From: Erythroxylum novogranatense
Taxonomy: Eukaryota; Streptophyta; Magnoliopsida; Malpighiales; Erythroxylaceae
Direction of reading: 5' to 3'
NCBI GenBank assembly: GCA_029891385.1
Contig: CM057233.1
Location: 14,387,460-14,451,459, forward strand
DNA: 64,000 bases
The notes under the pieces were generated by a model. The model did no database searches. It had not been told where the DNA came from and worked only from the letters and a program-made list of their open reading frames with translations. The translations under genes and the position numbers were made by a program. Shown piece after piece: positions 13,005 to 23,640 of this stretch. How positions within the stretch are numbered: position 1 is the stretch's first letter; each line of letters opens with the position of its first letter.

Positions 13005-14717
13005 GTCATGCTCAACAAATCAATTATGTATGCACAAACAATTGACTTGAGAGTTCTGTAAACGATCCGGATAAACCGAAGTAAATCCGTAAACTATCCG
13101 AGTCCGATTTCTCAAGGATCTCGTTGCCACAAGCGGGCAGCCGGGAGAAGGCTTTACTGTCAACGTGCACGTGACTCCATCCGTAACTCTCTTACCCAAA
13201 CAAATCACATAATCCATTCGATTCATGCTCAAAGCATTTTTCACAGTTTTCTCAATTCTCATTCTTGTCCATTGCCATAAGGCCTATCAAGCCATGCATA
13301 ATTATATCAAAATGCATATTCAATAATTCTCATATAATTCAATACCAACAAGGTCATATAATGCAAGTACGTAAGCACACACAAGTTAATTTGCCCATAC
13401 ACACAATAACCATAAACATATTACCCACCTAGTATCGCTTGAGTATCAGACTCACTGCTGTCCTTCCTCTTGCGATTGGGTCAAATAAGCTTGGTTCCCT
13501 ATAATAAACCAAGTTCTCATTTAATTAACAATCCATAGAAAATATTCCAATAAGCTTGACAATCAAATTAAAGCATTAAACGTCTATTTGCAGCTTCCAT
13601 CTAAAATCCCAAACCCTTCGAAACAAATTCTGAACTTCCCTTCTTCATACAACTCGTAGTCCTTAATTTCTAGATCACAACGAATCCAAAATCACCTCAA
13701 TTGGACATCCACACCAAAAGATATCCCCAAAAATGTAAAAATTTCACTTTCGGAAAACAGGGGGGGCTCGCCTTGGCGAAGGGACGCCACATGGCGGCAA
13801 AAGCGTCGCGTCGCGGCGTCGCGCAACTCTCAAGACGCTGGCAAGGCACACACTGTCTTGGCCATGGCGCGCACGTGTCTTCGTGAACGCCACGACGCAC
13901 TCGTGCACGCGCGTGTCGACTTTCTTCGACGCCATGGCGTGTTCTTCAAGACGTCGCGACGTGCGGGTCGGAACTGCGACACCGAACCCCTTTTTCCTGC
14001 ATTTTTCGATCTTCAACCCTTTCCAAAACCAAATGCAACACAACCAAACTATAGATCAAGTCTCAAACTATATTTCTAACCCATTAACAACTCAAAATCA
14101 TGCACAAATACATCAACCCAAGAAAATCTCTACATTTATGCCCTAAACCCCTTAAACCTTCGATTCTCACAGATTCAAGCCATCTTAGGGTTTAATCCAA
14201 CTAAAACAAGCTTAAACAAAATGAGACTGACCCAAAAATGATTCGAAACTATCGGAAATCTCAAAGGTCGCACAACCTCTCTTCTCTTCTCTTCTTCTCA
14301 CCGTCGGTGCTACTCCTCTTTCTCTTCTCTTCTATTTCTTTCTTTCTTTTCCTCTTCTTCTTTTCTTCCTTCTCTTTTCTTTTCTCTTAACCTAAGGCAT
14401 GGGACAAAGACCATAATACCCCTCTTGCTAAGCCCAAATCCATTCTAACACAAGTAAACTTCCTAAAATGCCCTCATAAACTTTTACCCTTTTTAATCCT
14501 CATTAAACCACAATTAAACCGTAATTATCCACTAATATTTCAAAATAAATCAAACTAAGTCTTAATCACATAATTATCACAATTTATGCTTAATGACATC
14601 ATAAAAAAAAAGTCGGGGCCTAACACTATGTCTGTACTATGTTGAGTTGTTTCTTGTTTGCGTTGTCTGTTTAACTTCTTGTGTTACATAATGACATTGT
14701 AATTGGTTAAGTCTTTT

Positions 14718-15420
14718 GTATTAATTTTTTTTGTTTACATTGAAGCTATTATTTTAAATGTCATTCGCAAAAGAAAGAAATTAAGGTTCCAATTTTTATC
14801 TTTATAAAATTGTTGATGAAATTACTTTTACTAATTTCCTCTATAACACCTATTGTTCTTTCTAATTTTTCAACATATAAATTATATCATTTACATTAGT
14901 GTATAATGTAATTGAACATATTATATTCATCATTTGATGTGTTGGATATTGTTATGGTACTAACTATTTAGTACAAAAATTAAATACATTGCATGTGGTT
15001 AACTAGTAATTTCAGATTACTTTTTGTTCTTTACATTGAAGCTATTATTTTAAATGTCATTGGCAAAAGAAAGAAATTAAGGTTCCAATTTTTATCTTTT
15101 AAAATTGTTGGTGAAATTACCATTACCAATTTCCTGTATAACACCTATTGTTCTTTCTAATTTGTCATCATATAAGTTATATCATTTACGTTATTGTATA
15201 ATGTAATTGAACATGGTATATTCATCATTTGATGTGTTAGATGTTGTTATGGTACTAACTATTTAGTACAAAAATTAATTACATTGTATGAGGTTAACTA
15301 GTAATTTTGTATTAATTTTTGTTGTTTACATTTAAGCTATTATTTTAAATGTCATTGGCAAAACAAAGAAAACAAGGTTCCAATTTTATCTTCTTAAATT
15401 GCATGGTGATTCAATGGTTA
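14718..15420. repeat. Tandem repeat, period about 296 bp, 2.3 copies
   Basis: Units begin near 14735, 15031 and 15326, each with TTACAT(T)GAAGCTATTATTT or a close variant. They continue through TGTCATTSGCAAAA, GGTTCCAATTTTTATC, ATTCATCATTTGATGTGTT and TTAGTACAAAAATTAA. The third copy is cut after about 95 bases. Copies look roughly 90% alike. No coding potential. This is either a small satellite or a tandem duplication of transposon DNA. Confidence 0.85.
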
Positions 15421-15889
15421 CTACTAATTCGCATTAACAACAATTGCAATTTTTTGTCCAAATGATATTGTAATTGGGTTGGGTTAGTTAGCTGGATCGA
15501 CAAACAACCACATACTACTAAGAAGGAGGAACTTCAACGATTAATCCTTAGATCGCCTATAAAGAGAAGTAAACAATCATAGGCTCGTGAAATAAAAAAA
15601 ATGAACGCATTCACTTTAATTCTTTATATTTGCATAGATGTATACATTCAAGAAGTGAGCATAAATTCCAGCAAGCATTTACTTATTAGAAATGGCAAAA
15701 AAAAAAAATCATCATACACATAACTAAATCTGTTGCATTATGAATTTTCAGCACCATATAGAAAAGTATACAATAAATCAACTATTACACATAATTTAAT
15801 GCTTAAAAAAATTCCAGCAAAGTGATTTTACCTAGTCAATACTATACTTTATAAGATCAAATGCTAATTTATAGAAATAAGGGGATGGG

Positions 15890-16770
15890 GGAAAGGAGGG
15901 GCCTAGTGTCTGTTTAATTTTTCTCATCCGGTACATTTAGTGACGAATCTATATTTCATTGCCAAATGTTAAACGTTTGTTACTAATTGATAAATCACCG
16001 CTACCAAATTGATAAATCATTACCAATACTAAACCTTTTTCCCTTTTTTAATGGTCAAAACTATCATCGCCTATCACTCCAATTCACTTCTAATTATACA
16101 CAACGTCGCTAAAACCTAAGCATTTTCTTTAGATTGTTAATTTTGTTAATTGATTAACATATATGAGGTAGTCCTATTACCAATAACTAAATGAAAATTT
16201 TGTCTTTTACACTTACATATGGAGTTGTTCTTGATTTGTTTCATTTTTGGGAATTACTAATCTTTATTTTTAATTTGGTAAACAAACAAAATAAAATGGG
16301 GCAATTTTTAAAAATTTGTATCTTCTTTTTGTTATTAGTTGAATTAATAAGGAATGCAAACCATATTTCATTATAACCAAATTCATCACTAACATGACAA
16401 TATATACCCTTTAGCCTTTAATATGTCATTAACCTTATTATTTGTATAAAAAGATACATTTAATTTAAATATCCGAGGGTTTTCGTGACGAAGTAAGTTT
16501 AGTCACAGAAGACCATTTCTGCAACCAACCACCACACTTAGTTGCAAATGGTAAACAATTTGCTACCAAATTTTCACATCGTTGCCCAAAATCAAAGCAA
16601 TCTCTTTACTTTTTAATTTTCTTAATTGATTAATATATATGAGGTATTCCTAATACATTATACAAAATGTAAAATTAATCTTCTCACTTTTATATGCAAT
16701 TGTTCTTCATTTGTTTAAATTTTGGGAATGAGTAATCTTTAATTTTAATTTGTTAGAAATGATTTTCTAA
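15890..16770. repeat. Duplicated block with GTGACGAA/TTGCCAAATG motifs, probable CACTA-like subterminal DNA
   Basis: Two copies about 475 bases apart. Copy one has TTTAGTGACGAATC (about 15948), CCAAATGTTAAACG and TTAATTGATTAACATATATG (about 16142). Copy two has TCGTGACGAAG (about 16484), GCAAATGGTAAACAA and TTAATTGATTAATATATATG (about 16623). Both continue through TTGTTCTTSATTTGTTT and TTTTGGGAAT. The GTGACGA...CCAAATG words also make up the array at 19.1-19.8 kb, which suggests opposite ends of one element. Confidence 0.55.
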
Positions 16771-17137
16771 TTATATTACAATGTCTTGTTAAATTTTTAA
16801 ATTTTAGTTTTTTCAAAATTATAATTAATAAATTGTATAATTTTTGAAAATTGTAAGTCAATTATAATTTATTTGAAGGGTAAACAAATTAATTTGGAAA
16901 TAGTTTTCAATTGAATAATTTAAATTTTAATTCAAATTATGTTTTATTTGGAATAGGAAAATAAATTTATAAAAATTATTTATGAACCCGCAGGCTTTAG
17001 CAATGAACCATGTATTAGTCGCTTTATCTAACGTTTGTTGACCAAATACAATAGATTGTAGCAAATTAATTAATAGTACATGTAAACAACTACAATAAAC
17101 AAGATATGACATCGTTTACCTAAACAAGAAAAATGAT

Positions 17138-17238
17138 GTCGTTTTGTATTAGGTTTTCAATTACAACCACAATAAAAGGCTACTCCACGTCATTCTGTAT
17201 TAGGTTTTCAATTACAACCACAATAAAAGACTACTCCA
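17138..17238. repeat. Tandem duplication, 51-bp unit, two copies
   Basis: GTCGTTTTGTATTAGG... at 17138 is repeated as GTCATTCTGTATTAGG... at 17189. Both run on through TTTTCAATTACAACCACAAT. The short open frame across it merely reads the repeat twice (FCIRFSITTTIK) and has no family resemblance. Confidence 0.85.
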
Positions 17239-18371
17239 TTCTTATTCAAGCCGTCAACATTTCTCAAAATCCTCCATCTTGTAAACCACTATCTCCTCTC
17301 TTCTGTTTGGGTTCTGTATTATGGTCATCACCATCGAAGAACCTTCATTAACTGAATCGGTATTGTTGTTTTGTTCTATTTTCATTAACGAAGTTGTGCT
17401 AAGTTTAACTTATAGCTTTAGGTGTTTATTGTGAGTTCTTAATTATGCATTTGATGTATGTGTTGTGTTTATGGCTGTGTTTCAAAGATGATTTACTATC
17501 TGTCTTTGTTATTTGTATATGAGTTGACTTCTTCCGAATGACCTTTAACGCTTCCCTCATCAAAGCTTTGTAACTATTTGATGAAAGGTCGTCAAAAGTA
17601 TTTTACTTTTATTCATTTCCATTAATAGTAATATAGCCCAATATAGATAATATTATATTTCTGTACATAAAAAACATAGTCATGTCTATTCTATTTTAAA
17701 TTATAAATTTTGAATGTGATATAAACTTTACAATAGATTTCTAAAATTTTAATAAGGGTAACTTTCATATCATTAGGCACATTGAAGATGTATAAGTGCT
17801 AAATTGGACAACTTTCACTTGTCATTGAAATTGGAGTTAGACATATCATCATTTTATTCTAAATCGAAATTTGCAGAATATACCTCTTAACATTATTAAT
17901 CAAGGAATGTCAACATGACGACTAGTTCTGGATGGTACTAATTCATTTCGTTGCTAAGAATGTGGCAAAATTGTCCCTACTGAAGAAATACACAAAGCAG
18001 AAAAATCTTTACTTCATACACTAATGATCGTTTTCCTTTCATGGTCGATCTTCTACTTTAAGGTGTTTAGTATCATCCGAGCAATGTCACTTTCCTTATT
18101 ATGTACATCTCATTTCCTTTTATGAAGTTATTATATATATTCACATTTGATGGTATATACTACATGTTTTTTTAAACTTCCTTAAATCTCGAACATGACA
18201 TGTATGCCAATTGGAGGCGGGAGAGATGTCACAATGATCTATAAAGGATTAGGGAAATAAGTTGTTTTGGAAAATTCGTCAGTTCCACAGACTTCGTTTG
18301 GTCATTCACGTATGCTTGTCACTCCATTTTTGGTTCGTTTACCAATTTACTAATATGGCAATATCTAAGTT

Positions 18372-18702
18372 CTATACTAATTGTATTTTAGGTAAACTAT
18401 TTCGTACTGGCATTTCATCTAGATAACTTATCTTACATGCTAAATCTAGCAACTCATTCACTGCATCCTCTATAAGTTTAGCTAGAGCAGAAATGTTGTT
18501 GCAAGAAGGTGTGAAAAACCCTACACCTGAGGGAAGAATTATCACTGTTTCAATTGGTGCCTTCGAACATGCATGGACCCTTCTCAAGAATCCAGACATC
18601 AGGGAATCGTTTACGTTTACTATCTCTCATTTCACTTGGTATACAAAAAAAATGATTATATCATTGTCATTTATCGATGCAATCAACTGGACTCGGCTTT
18701 AA
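18372..18702. other. Segment with overlapping open frames on both strands, unidentified
   Basis: A less AT-rich 300-base patch inside AT-rich DNA, open on the plus strand (LLQEGVKNPTPEGRIITVSI from 18496) and on the minus strand (75 codons, 18599-18372, including LAKLIEDAVNELLDLACKIS). It is preceded on the plus strand by TTTTAG/GTAAAC, which could be a splice acceptor. I do not recognise the protein in either direction. It lies between two GTGACGA-type arrays, so a gene fragment captured by a DNA transposon is plausible but unproven. Confidence 0.3.
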
Positions 18703-19079
18703 AGTTGATTTATTATTGTATCTATAAGAATTTGTCAAACAACCTCTCTACTAGTTAGGGGTCAAGTTGCATACTATCGAGTGTGGACTGTTATTGTTCT
18801 TGCACTATAACTATAAGAATTGTTAACCTTTTACTTCAAAGTTCATACTACTCTATATATCATATTATTGTATTGATATAATTATTCAAATTTTTATAAC
18901 TAATTTTTGCACTGTTACCAATTATTAATGATTAATTAATACTATTGTTTAACACTTAAAATTATGTTGTGTATATTTTTTTAGCAATACGTTGTAAACA
19001 TTCAAAACAAATCTCCAAGAAAACATATCTTAACTATGATAGATTATAAAAATGTTAGTTTAAAACATTTGGAAAATGT

Positions 19080-19775
19080 TCCCTTCGGTAACGATTTTGG
19101 CAAATGGTCACCAAATGTGTTGCAAATTATTGCGGAACCTTTGGTGATGTTTTTTAGAAATCGTCAACTGAATGTGGACCATTTGCTGATGATTTCCAAA
19201 AATCATCAATAAATGTGGACCATTTAGTGATGATTTCCAAAATTTGTCACCAAATGTTGATCCTTTGGTGAAGATATTTAATATCATCACCAAATGGTTA
19301 CTTTTAGTGACAATGTGAAAATGTAACAAAAAACACATAGCTACACATAGCTAAATGTCTACAAACCTTTGGAAATCATCACCGAACATCTTTTTAGTGA
19401 CGATTTTACACAATAGTCACTAATTGTGAACCCTACGGTGACGATTTTGAAAATTAGCCACCAAATGTTTACCAAATTATGGTGACAATATTTGAAAAGC
19501 ATCACCAAAAGTTCATTTACCAACGAATGTCTAAAATCGTCAACTAATGTGGACCATTTTGTGACAATTTTTGGGAATCGTCACTAAATGTTCCCCATTT
19601 GCGGACAAGTTTTGTCATTCATCCCCAAATGTTGATCCTTTTGTGATGCTTTTATAATTAGTTGATAAAGGCTTAGTTTTAATGACAATTTTAAAAATCG
19701 TTGCAATATGTTCACCTTTAGTTACGATTTCTAAAACGTTGCAAAAAAACGTAACTAAATGTCTGCTTTATTGTA
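19080..19775. repeat. Array of degenerate inverted-repeat units, CACTA-like subterminal region
   Basis: About ten to twelve units of roughly 55-70 bases. Each is built on GTGACGATTTT...AAAATCGTCAC...AAATGTGGACCATTT with many substitutions. It ends at TTTATTGTAGTA (about 19765-19777). On the other strand this reads TACTACAATAAA, close to the CACTACAA terminus of CACTA transposons. Dense transposase-binding subterminal repeats of this kind are typical of that superfamily. No transposase is visible. Confidence 0.6.
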
Positions 19776-20920
19776 GTATAGGAGCCTTCAACTCGAGCTC
19801 AAAATAGGTAGAGAAACAATTATTCTTCTTTAAATTTTTAAAAGAATTTATTTAGGGAGTAAACATCAATATCAATTTGGTAAAAAAAATAGTATTTATC
19901 AACGTATAAATGAAGACTTCTTTTAGGGAGGTGAACACAGTGGTGGAATTTGGAAGTAGACATTCCAAAATGAAATTGCTTTTTCTAGATGTCGAGATCC
20001 ATATTTTTTATAATTGAAATTTGGTAAACAAAGGCCTTAAATTTAAGAATTTTGACTTATCCTTACTTCTATCAACACTATTCCCATGTAGGTAAGAAAT
20101 GCATCTCATTCATTCTTTTAAGCCTTAGTTTTTTTATTTTTTGTTTTGAATTTTTAGTAGCTCTTTTAATCTAAAGATTGGGTAAAAAATTAAAATTTGA
20201 TTATGAATATAATAACTTTTCAATCTATGTAAAATTTTCTATTTTTGAATTGAAATTTAGATTAAATTTTGGTTATAATTTATCTCTTTCATTTCCTTCT
20301 TTAATTGTAATTTATCTTGGTAAACTGAAATATGTTAGTTTGATTATGGATGATATTTGTCAATTACAATTCTAGGTATAATTTCAATTCAAATAGAAAT
20401 TTATTCGAGTAAATTATCTCCTTTCATTCAAATATCATAGTTAATAGTTTTTATCATTTATTTCCTTCTTCAATTATAATTAGCATTTCTTTCATTTATT
20501 AAGTCATAATTAACATTTTCTGATTTAAGGGTTCAACTGATTTTTATATACGTAATTAAATAGATTATTGATGAAATATGGTTTTAATGTTTCTACAATA
20601 TGGATATTGTTGTTAATTTCATTCTCTTTGGTGAAAAGTGGATCATTGTTAGTTTTCGATGTTTTAGAATTACTTGAAAAATTAAAATGGATTCTAATTA
20701 TGATAGCTTTTTCATAAAAGTTTGCTCTTTGTTTTTATTTTAATATAAGATATCAAATTTTGCTTTGTATTTTTTTCTATTATAGATATATAATACTATT
20801 GATATATTTTTGTAATATATAGTAAAACTATTTTTGTTCGATTATGTCCGCCTACTTCTTCTAGTTTTATATATGTGCTTTTGTTCTTTTCTAGTCCAAT
20901 TGTGTTATAATTATTTTATA
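19776..20920. other. AT-rich stretch without recognisable genes
   Basis: Mostly T- and A-rich sequence. The 65-codon frame at 20178-20375 is low-complexity (rich in F, Y, L, I, N) with no family match I can see. The last 60-70 bases (from about 20850) align with sequence upstream of the hAT transposase at 51.7 kb and so belong to the next feature. Confidence 0.5.
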
Positions 20921-21275
20921 TGATGTTGTTTAAGAAGCATTTGTCTAGAAGTGGAAAAGGAAAATAAGAAAATGAGTAGAATATCAAATAGAATACTAAA
21001 AAACCTATCAATAAATTTGTTAAAATAGTAGGCCCTTTAGTAAGAATCAAGAAGAATTAGGTGAATATAAATTTGAATAATCAAACAAAATTTAATGATG
21101 AGATTCATATTCATGAGGATGTTAGTAATTTAAATGAGTATAATCATATAATAAATGCATCCAATTTAGAAAATTTTAGGGTAGATGAGCAACTATTCCC
21201 TCATTTAGATATTTATGATCCTAGAAATTAGGATAATCTTGACAATAAAACAAGGGACATTTTAGTTATACTAAA
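20850..21275 (+). pseudogene. hAT-type (TTF zinc-finger) transposase N-terminus, decayed copy
   Basis: Reading through stops gives KKHLSRSGKGK, then NKFVKIVGPL, DEIHIHEDVSNLNEY, HLDIYDPRN and DNLDNKTRDIL. These align piece by piece with the minus-strand copy at 51683-51300 (PKKYLS, NKFIKRVGSS, NEIHIHEDIRNLSED, LLDIYDPRN, DNLDNKARDIL). This is the N-terminal leader of plant TTF-type zinc-finger hAT-like transposases. Homology extends about 80 bases upstream of the start (CTAGTCCAATTGTGTTATAA). Stops and frame changes are frequent. The right part was probably lost or displaced when the copia element inserted at 21441. Confidence 0.75.
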
Positions 21276-21441
21276 TGTTTGTTAATATGGTTTATTTATT
21301 TCTCTTCATTTTACTATGAAATTTGACTGAGTATACCATGTAAAATTAGAGAATCATTCTTGTAAAAATAGGGATTCTTCTTTTGAAATTATGATGAAAT
21401 AACACTAGATTTTACATTGGTTAGTAATGAGAAGGACATTG

Positions 21442-22939
21442 TGTTGGAATCCAACCATGATCGAATCATGGATGCAGCTAAAAACAAAATTTTTAAAGAT
21501 TCCAAGCGGATCCCGATAATTGAATAAACTTGAATAAAACATAAAACGATTTAGAAATTGTACCTTGTTCGCCTTCCTATTGAAAAATCTTTGAAAACTT
21601 TTTCCGATTGATCCATCACGAGCTGTTCAAGTGTCCAGACTCTGGTGGTATCCACGGTGCAATTCTCAAACTGATTTGAGAGGAAGAAGACAAAAGTGCT
21701 AGCTTCTAAAAAGCTCTTTCCTTTAAATATAAAAAATCGTAAGAGTCTTTTATTAAAATTAAATCTCTTTAATTATAATTCAAATCAAATTCTAATTATA
21801 ATTAACTTAATTTTAATAAAATCAAATATCTCATATTTGATCCCCAAAGTTTCTCAAACTTTATAATTAAATCCAACTTAATTAAATTGTTTTTCTTTCA
21901 CAAATTACTCTTTGATGTGTGACCCATTAGGTTCCTAATAAATTGGCAATGATTATAAATTATAATTCTAATTCACAATTAGAATGAGATAAATCAAAAC
22001 TTTTTTTAATTTATCTTTAATTCTTCAATTGAATAATTCATAATAATAAATCGTCATTGACGTCTAGCAACATGTTATGATTACCCAAATATTAGGAATG
22101 TCAAAGTGATTGACTTAACTTGTCCATGCATGGCTATAGTTTATAATTTAATCTTTTTGTCATTCAATATTCTAATTGGACAGAGTATGGATACAGTATC
22201 TACTCTTATCATTCAATCATGTTCGTTCTTGCTAATTAGTAATTGATTTATAATTAAAATTTGAAAACTCCTTTTCAAATATCAATTCACTCTAGCCAAA
22301 AAATTCCATAAATTATTACTAATCAAGAACAGTAGAATATTCTCTCTAATTACTTTAGAGTGACGAATCCCATATTGACTTACTCAATTATCTACATATG
22401 ATTCATACTGTATCTAATTATTACCGACTAAATTATCCTATGACGATTCATAAGTAGCATCAAAATACGGTAATTCCTACACTAGATATCTTGGTAATCT
22501 CAAGTCTAAGGATCAATTATACAACCATTATTACGAGATAATCTATAGATACATACGTAATATTCCATCTAAAATTCTCATAATCAGGTCAGTTTAATGA
22601 GTTATTCTCTAATAATTACCCACACAATAGTTGAAGTATCTCTATACTTTAATTTATAAGATCATTTATTTTCAAAAAGAAACATAATTTATGCTAATTT
22701 TATCGTTTCAATAATATCCTGTCTTGATAAAACTACAACTAGGAAGGCTTAGGAATAATACATAAATGTAAATTGAATTTCACAATTATGATTTCATCAT
22801 AATTTCAGTTACACATTAATTATTCCAAGGATTTTATCTTTAATATTAAAACATCAAATGTAATTAATACATAAAGATAAAGAATACCTTTTTCACTAAA
22901 CTACAACCAAAGCGATTAGCTGTAGGGCATAAACCAACA
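21442..22939 (-). repeat. 3' LTR of the copia element
   Basis: Direct repeat of 32194-33691, with the same length and many scattered substitutions (for example AACCATGATCGAATC versus AACCGTGATTGAATA), so the insertion is old. Ends are TGTTGG...CCAACA. AT-rich, non-coding. Confidence 0.92.
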
Positions 22940-23640
22940 ATCTCCCACTTGCACTAAGCCAATCATTTAAGTATTTCATACCATATCACCATATGAAAAC
23001 TATTATACTACTGGGATAGTGGCTTAATGAGAGAATTCTCCTAGATTCTCTATAGTGAGCACTTGTTTAAATCTTACAACTTCTATCTCAATTAGCATCA
23101 TATTTAAGAAAATTTGCCTAAATACATCCTTGGATCTTTGATAAAACCTTAGCTCCTTTTGCATGCCAAATTACTATAATGTTACACAGCACATTCCTAT
23201 CTTGAATGATGCAAGGAACTATATCAAGTTCATTAAAGAACTTATTGATCCAAATAATCATTTCTACTAAATGAAAAAATGTATTATAGCATAATTAGCA
23301 ACCATTGCTACATTGGAACCTTTCTAATCCTAAATGGTATTGTTCTAAGTAAATAAACCTTAATTAGGATTTGTTTTTAAAGTTATATCCTTATCTTCTT
23401 GAACTCAAATATCAATTCATACATAGAATAATGGATATCGTCAATACATCACAAGTATTTGATACCTCAAATACTAAACATCTTTAGTACATTATCTATG
23501 TGATTGGAGTTAGAATAGGAAAGAAACTTTCAATCTATCTCTATAGATATAATTCCCAAAATTAAGTTGTTACCTTTTCATATCCAATAACAGTTGTTCT
23601 TAGACAATTATGTTTGCAACAATTGAAAATTAGAATTGTT
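22940..23640 (-). pseudogene. pol: copia pol remnant: end of RT and RNase H
   Basis: The minus strand, read through stops, shows the YIDxVLKMFSI block near 23470, then WINKFFNELDIVPCI (about 23255-23210). It ends with LNDWLSASGRL just before the polypurine tract. In copia elements these match the region after the RT palm (SQxxYIDxxLxRFxM), the RNase H segment (WIxxxLxELxxxP) and the element's 3' tail. Several stops and frameshifts are present. The catalytic RNase H residues are not convincingly preserved. Confidence 0.6.

Larger units (their letters stand above)
1..14625 (-). mobile_element. Ty3/gypsy chromovirus (Tekay-like), partial, 5' LTR split by a nested element
   Basis: The minus strand carries, in order, a 5' LTR (14625 down to 3186), an initiator-Met primer site (3181-3169), gag with a zinc knuckle, aspartic protease, reverse transcriptase and RNase H. 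It then leaves the window at base 1, so integrase, chromodomain and 3' LTR are not visible. The LTR runs from TGTTAGGCCCC (14625) to GGGCCCAACA (3186) on its own strand. Removing the nested element at 3800-13004 and one GTCAT copy leaves an LTR of about 2.2 kb. Gag-pol order and RT sequence are those of chromoviruses. The Tekay assignment is inferred from gag wording and the long LTR. The coding region has frameshifts and stops, so this copy is dead. Confidence 0.9.
3186..14625 (-). repeat. 5' LTR of the chromovirus, in two pieces (3186-3799 and 13010-14625)
   Basis: Terminal bases are TG...CA with a short inverted repeat (TGTTAGGCCCC / GGGCCCAACA). The two pieces are separated by a complete nested LTR element whose 5-bp target duplication GTCAT is at 3795-3799 and 13005-13009. 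The right piece contains a GC-rich island at about 13759-13990 in otherwise AT-rich DNA. It also has the motif AGCGGGCAGCCGGGAGAAGG (near 13133), shared with other LTR families here. The left piece carries a GAGCT/AGCTC hairpin next to CACCCC on the minus strand. No coding sequence is supported. The overlapping open frames at 13.7-14.1 kb come from GC-rich repeats lacking stops. Confidence 0.82.

Noticed and set aside
13697..14146. Five overlapping open frames of 61-99 codons on both strands
   Set aside because: GC-rich LTR array with few stop codons in any frame. No protein family, and they lie within an LTR defined by its ends.
16191..16376. 61-codon frame with hydrophobic runs
   Set aside because: AT-rich duplicated transposon-like DNA. 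The hydrophobicity follows from T-rich codons, and its partner copy at 16.6 kb does not keep the frame.
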